A program made the position numbers and the translations under genes. The notes under the pieces were generated by a model, which had not been told where the DNA came from, searched no databases, and saw nothing but the letters and a program-made list of their open reading frames with translations. A DNA stretch of 64,000 nt. Origin: Coleophoma eucalyptorum. Lineage: Eukaryota; Ascomycota; Leotiomycetes; Helotiales; Dermateaceae. Shown piece after piece: positions 61,962-64,000 of the stretch. Each line of letters starts with the position of its first letter. Positions within the stretch are counted from its first letter, which is position 1. Location: assembly GCA_026120035.1 (NCBI GenBank), contig JALRME010000056.1, positions 62,001-126,000 of the forward strand. The letters run 5' to 3'.

Positions 61962-62205
61962 CACAGATCTGAAGACCTGCCTTTTTCCTTTCAACCAACA
62001 TGATCATCCTGTTTACAAAGGTCCTCCGCAGATAAGCCGTACAACTCCTGGCGACGCTAGGTACGGGGCACGGCACCAGGACGGAGTTCCCGCATTCGCT
62101 ACAAAGACAGATTTGGAGACCTGCCATTTTTGCATAGACCTACATGATTGTCCTGTTTACAGAGGTCCTCCGCAGGTAAGACGTTATAACTCCTGGCGGC
62201 GCTAA
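61962..62205 (+). repeat. 144-bp tandem duplication, two diverged units
   Basis: Units start at 61962 and 62106 (both ACAGAT, then GACCTGCC...). They differ at many bases, so the duplication is not recent. As the period is 48 codons, both units stay in one plus-strand frame (61900-62205, 101 aa) with DLKTCLFPFNQHDHPVY and DLETCHFCIDLHDCPVY plus GPPQ. On the minus strand a frame from 62365 reads NCGGACHC and LPAEDLCKQDNHVG through unit two, but it is broken in unit one. The coding strand, if any, is unclear. Confidence 0.55.
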
Positions 62206-62810
62206 TTCCCTCGTGACGAAGACAGTGACAAGCCCCGCCACAATTGAGGCCCACCGCTGAAGAACTGTGCACGCATTTCAATTGAGCGGGATTTGTACAG
62301 GAACTGAAATTAGCCGAGGATCTTATTGGGTACCGAGTGAGATTCCCGGGATAGAATGTCTGCATATCCGAGACCCCCCCCTGTGCAGTACCCGGATGGA
62401 TCCGATGGACGGCTGACTACAAACCGTGGCTTGGGGGGATTCATTCAGCTCATTCTTTGGATGGTAACACAGATGGCAAATACCGATTGGAATCGCAGAC
62501 TCACGGGAATCGTGTAATGTATTGGGGGCCATTTTTCAGGGTCATTCAAAGAGTCACATTACATAGTTATATGTTCAAAGTTGCTAGATGAGCATGATTT
62601 GATTTCTCCTCACCCTCCTCGCACTTAGTCTCTTAACTACTATTTCCCATCCTCCACCGAGCCCCAGAACATGTCGTATAGCCCGATACTTTACTGAGCA
62701 TCTGCGCTCAACTGTGGAGCCACCCACAACAGCAGCCCAAGCCGAGCGGGTAGAGTAGCAATCGACACTCTGTTGAAGATTAGCCAACTCTCTCGTGGGG
62801 GGACTCTGGG
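62206..62810. other. Intergenic with decayed repeats
   Basis: Holds a C9 run near 62372-62380 and the decayed second copy of the secreted-protein exon (62730-62786). A minus-strand frame from 62532 has no recognisable domain. Confidence 0.45.
62730..62786 (-). repeat. Decayed second copy of a secreted-protein exon
   Basis: On minus the sequence reads VDCYSTRSAWAAVV. It parallels VDSYSTRSAWTAKV of the intact exon at 62933-62811, about 150 bp away, with similar DNA before it (TGGCTAATC versus TGGCTAGCC). The acceptor AG is altered, so it is probably not used as an exon. Confidence 0.55.
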
Positions 62811-63066
62811 TTAATTGACCTTGTTCTCTGGATTTGCCTCTCTTGCATTGATCTTCCCGGCCTCCTCGACGGTAGTATCCATGACCTTGGCAGTCCAAGC
62901 GGAGCGTGTGGAGTACGAGTCTACACCCGTTGGCTAGCCATTCTGTTAGTCTTGGACGATCCTCAAGGGGAGATAGTGTAGGACGAACAAGTTTTTCGAC
63001 ATGAGCAGCAGCGGTAGTTACAGCAAGAATTGCTGCAACTATGAGAGAGGTAGGAATAAACTTCAT
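62811..63066 (-). CDS. Small secreted protein, 66 aa
   Basis: Exon 1 63066-62989 encodes a clear signal peptide (MKFIPTSLIVAAILAVTTAA) ending at an AHVEKL-type start. A 55-nt intron (62988-62934, GTTCGT donor, perfect CTAAC branch, GCTAG acceptor) leads to exon 2 62933-62811: PTGVDSYSTRSAWTAKVMD, then TTVEEAGKINAREANPENKVN and a stop. Without splicing the ORF runs on for 160 residues with a composition unlike a secreted protein. Splicing gives a short polar peptide with no Cys. It could be a secreted peptide or effector-like protein; no family was recognised. A decayed copy of exon 2 lies just downstream. Confidence 0.6.
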
Positions 63067-63720
63067 ATTGTCGTTTTAAAAAATGACTTCTTTCAAATAC
63101 AAGTTGTAGAAATATTGGTGATCGAGTCTATGAAATGAGTGGTAATTGTTGTGAAGAAGAAGTGACAATTGGGGGATAAGTAGTCTTATAAGTATGTTAA
63201 ATTTCGAGTCTGGGTAAGTGAACTCAACTAAGAAAGGTCAAGTAGCGAACATTCTTGTCAATCTATCGGACTTTCACCCAGGATCAATTTGGTAATTGCC
63301 GTATGCGGACGAGCATATTACACTGCAGCGCAGTAACTAGACCTACACAATGAAAGTCTCCACTAGATCTATCTCTATGATTTTATTGTTTCGCAGAAAA
63401 TGACACATCTTTCCGGTGCCCTCCCGTACCTCACCAAGTATTTGAATTCGCCGGTCATAGTGGTGATAAGCATGAATGCGAGATGGTTAGTTTGATATGA
63501 AAATTTAATATGCTTGGAACAAGGTGTCTAGCCATAACGATACAGCTACGCCACCGACCCGATTGCAAGCTTTCATGTCTCTTACATCCCTTGCTATTAT
63601 CTCGCCGATCCCAACACGCTTTCCTACCGATATAATGATATCTTCGGGTACGGATGCGAAGACAAGCAATGGGTACAGATACATGCAGGACATAAGACAT
63701 GGATACAGAATTTAGGCACT
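63067..63720. other. Intergenic or 5' part of broken UstYa-like gene
   Basis: The plus strand has open frames at 63524-63715, but none could be joined with confidence to the UstYa-like exons that follow. Nothing else seen. Confidence 0.35.
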
Positions 63721-63998
63721 GATACATATGTTGTGCAAATTGAGGTCTTCCACCAGGTACTGTCGTCAAAGTCGTAATCAATGGCCCAGAGACTAATTTT
63801 GTTTACATTCACTGTCTCAATGAGCTGCGCAAGGAGATTCACTACGATTGTTACTATAAAGAACCCGCAAATGCAATACATCGAGAGCATAAGACATATT
63901 GCATCCACATACTGCTTCAGAATCTTATGTGCAATGCCGACATCGACATAATTACGCACAACTGGGTACACGACCACATTGAAGATCCTAAACAATGA
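63721..63998 (+). pseudogene. UstYa-like (DUF3328) fragment with broken splice acceptor
   Basis: A frame ending at 63756 reads TYVVQIEVFHQ. A second, 63807-63998, reads IHCLNELRKEIHYD and then EHKTYCIHILLQNLMCNAD with THNWV. Joined, they make HQIHC, the first HxxHC motif of UstYa-type oxidases that act on ribosomal peptides and mycotoxin precursors. The second motif is degenerate (EHKTYC). The 50-nt gap starts with GTACTG and has a CTAAT branch, but ends in AC instead of AG. The protein stops early at TGA 63996-63998, without the usual C-terminal Cys-Arg end. A relic is most likely. The window ends here. Confidence 0.55.
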
Positions 63999-64000
63999 CC

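Noticed and set aside
63624..63995. Minus-strand 123-aa ORF at the right edge
   Set aside because: Antisense to the UstYa-like motifs; its hydrophobic look comes from the opposite strand.

Overview
The window is nuclear DNA of a filamentous ascomycete (Pezizomycotina). Nearly every gene is cut by short introns of 42-70 nt with GT-AG ends and CTAAC/CTAAT-like branch sites. The gene content is typical of that group: a HET-domain protein, Zn2Cys6 regulators, many MFS permeases, a full ABCC pump, an OPT peptide transporter and a tyrosine-degradation cluster. The exact order (possibly Leotiomycetes) is a guess. The exon coordinates below were worked out by hand from splice signals and reading-frame phase. 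Multi-exon models sum to whole codons and give normal family lengths, which is the main support for them.

Layout. 0.1-5.1 kb: a BAHD-type acyltransferase and a HET protein with a Cys-rich N-terminus, both on minus. 6-12.5 kb: an 81-aa conserved-looking small protein, a GH2 glycosidase, an NAD-dependent epimerase-like enzyme, a decayed MFS gene and a 92-aa Cys-rich protein. 13.3-18.4 kb: an ABCC transporter in ten exons, one intron being GC-AG. 20-32.8 kb: GH20 hexosaminidase, GH29 alpha-L-fucosidase, GH35 beta-galactosidase and an OPT oligopeptide transporter. 34-41 kb: a Zn2Cys6 regulator and two DHA1-type MFS exporters. 42.8-48.3 kb: an NTF2-like protein, an isocitrate lyase/PEP mutase-family lyase, an ORF with an internal stop, and an ACS-type MFS permease.

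49.3-60.1 kb is a complete homogentisate (tyrosine/phenylalanine) pathway: a Zn2Cys6 regulator (hmgR-like), a TPR protein that resembles animal TTC36 (hmgX-like), 4-hydroxyphenylpyruvate dioxygenase, maleylacetoacetate isomerase, homogentisate dioxygenase and fumarylacetoacetase. Two divergent gene pairs share promoters that carry repeated CCG/CGG elements. An intron-containing tRNA gene lies between the regulator and the TPR gene. The right end (60.4-64 kb) looks worn: an APH-family gene with two frameshifts, a 144-bp tandem duplication, a small secreted protein whose last exon has a decayed second copy, and a UstYa-like fragment with a broken splice acceptor.

The most interesting working units are (i) the GH20/GH29/GH35/OPT group, whose activities match the sugars of Lewis-type antennae (fucose, galactose, GlcNAc) on plant complex N-glycans, next to a peptide importer; and (ii) the link between the TTC36-like protein and HPPD in one fungal cluster.
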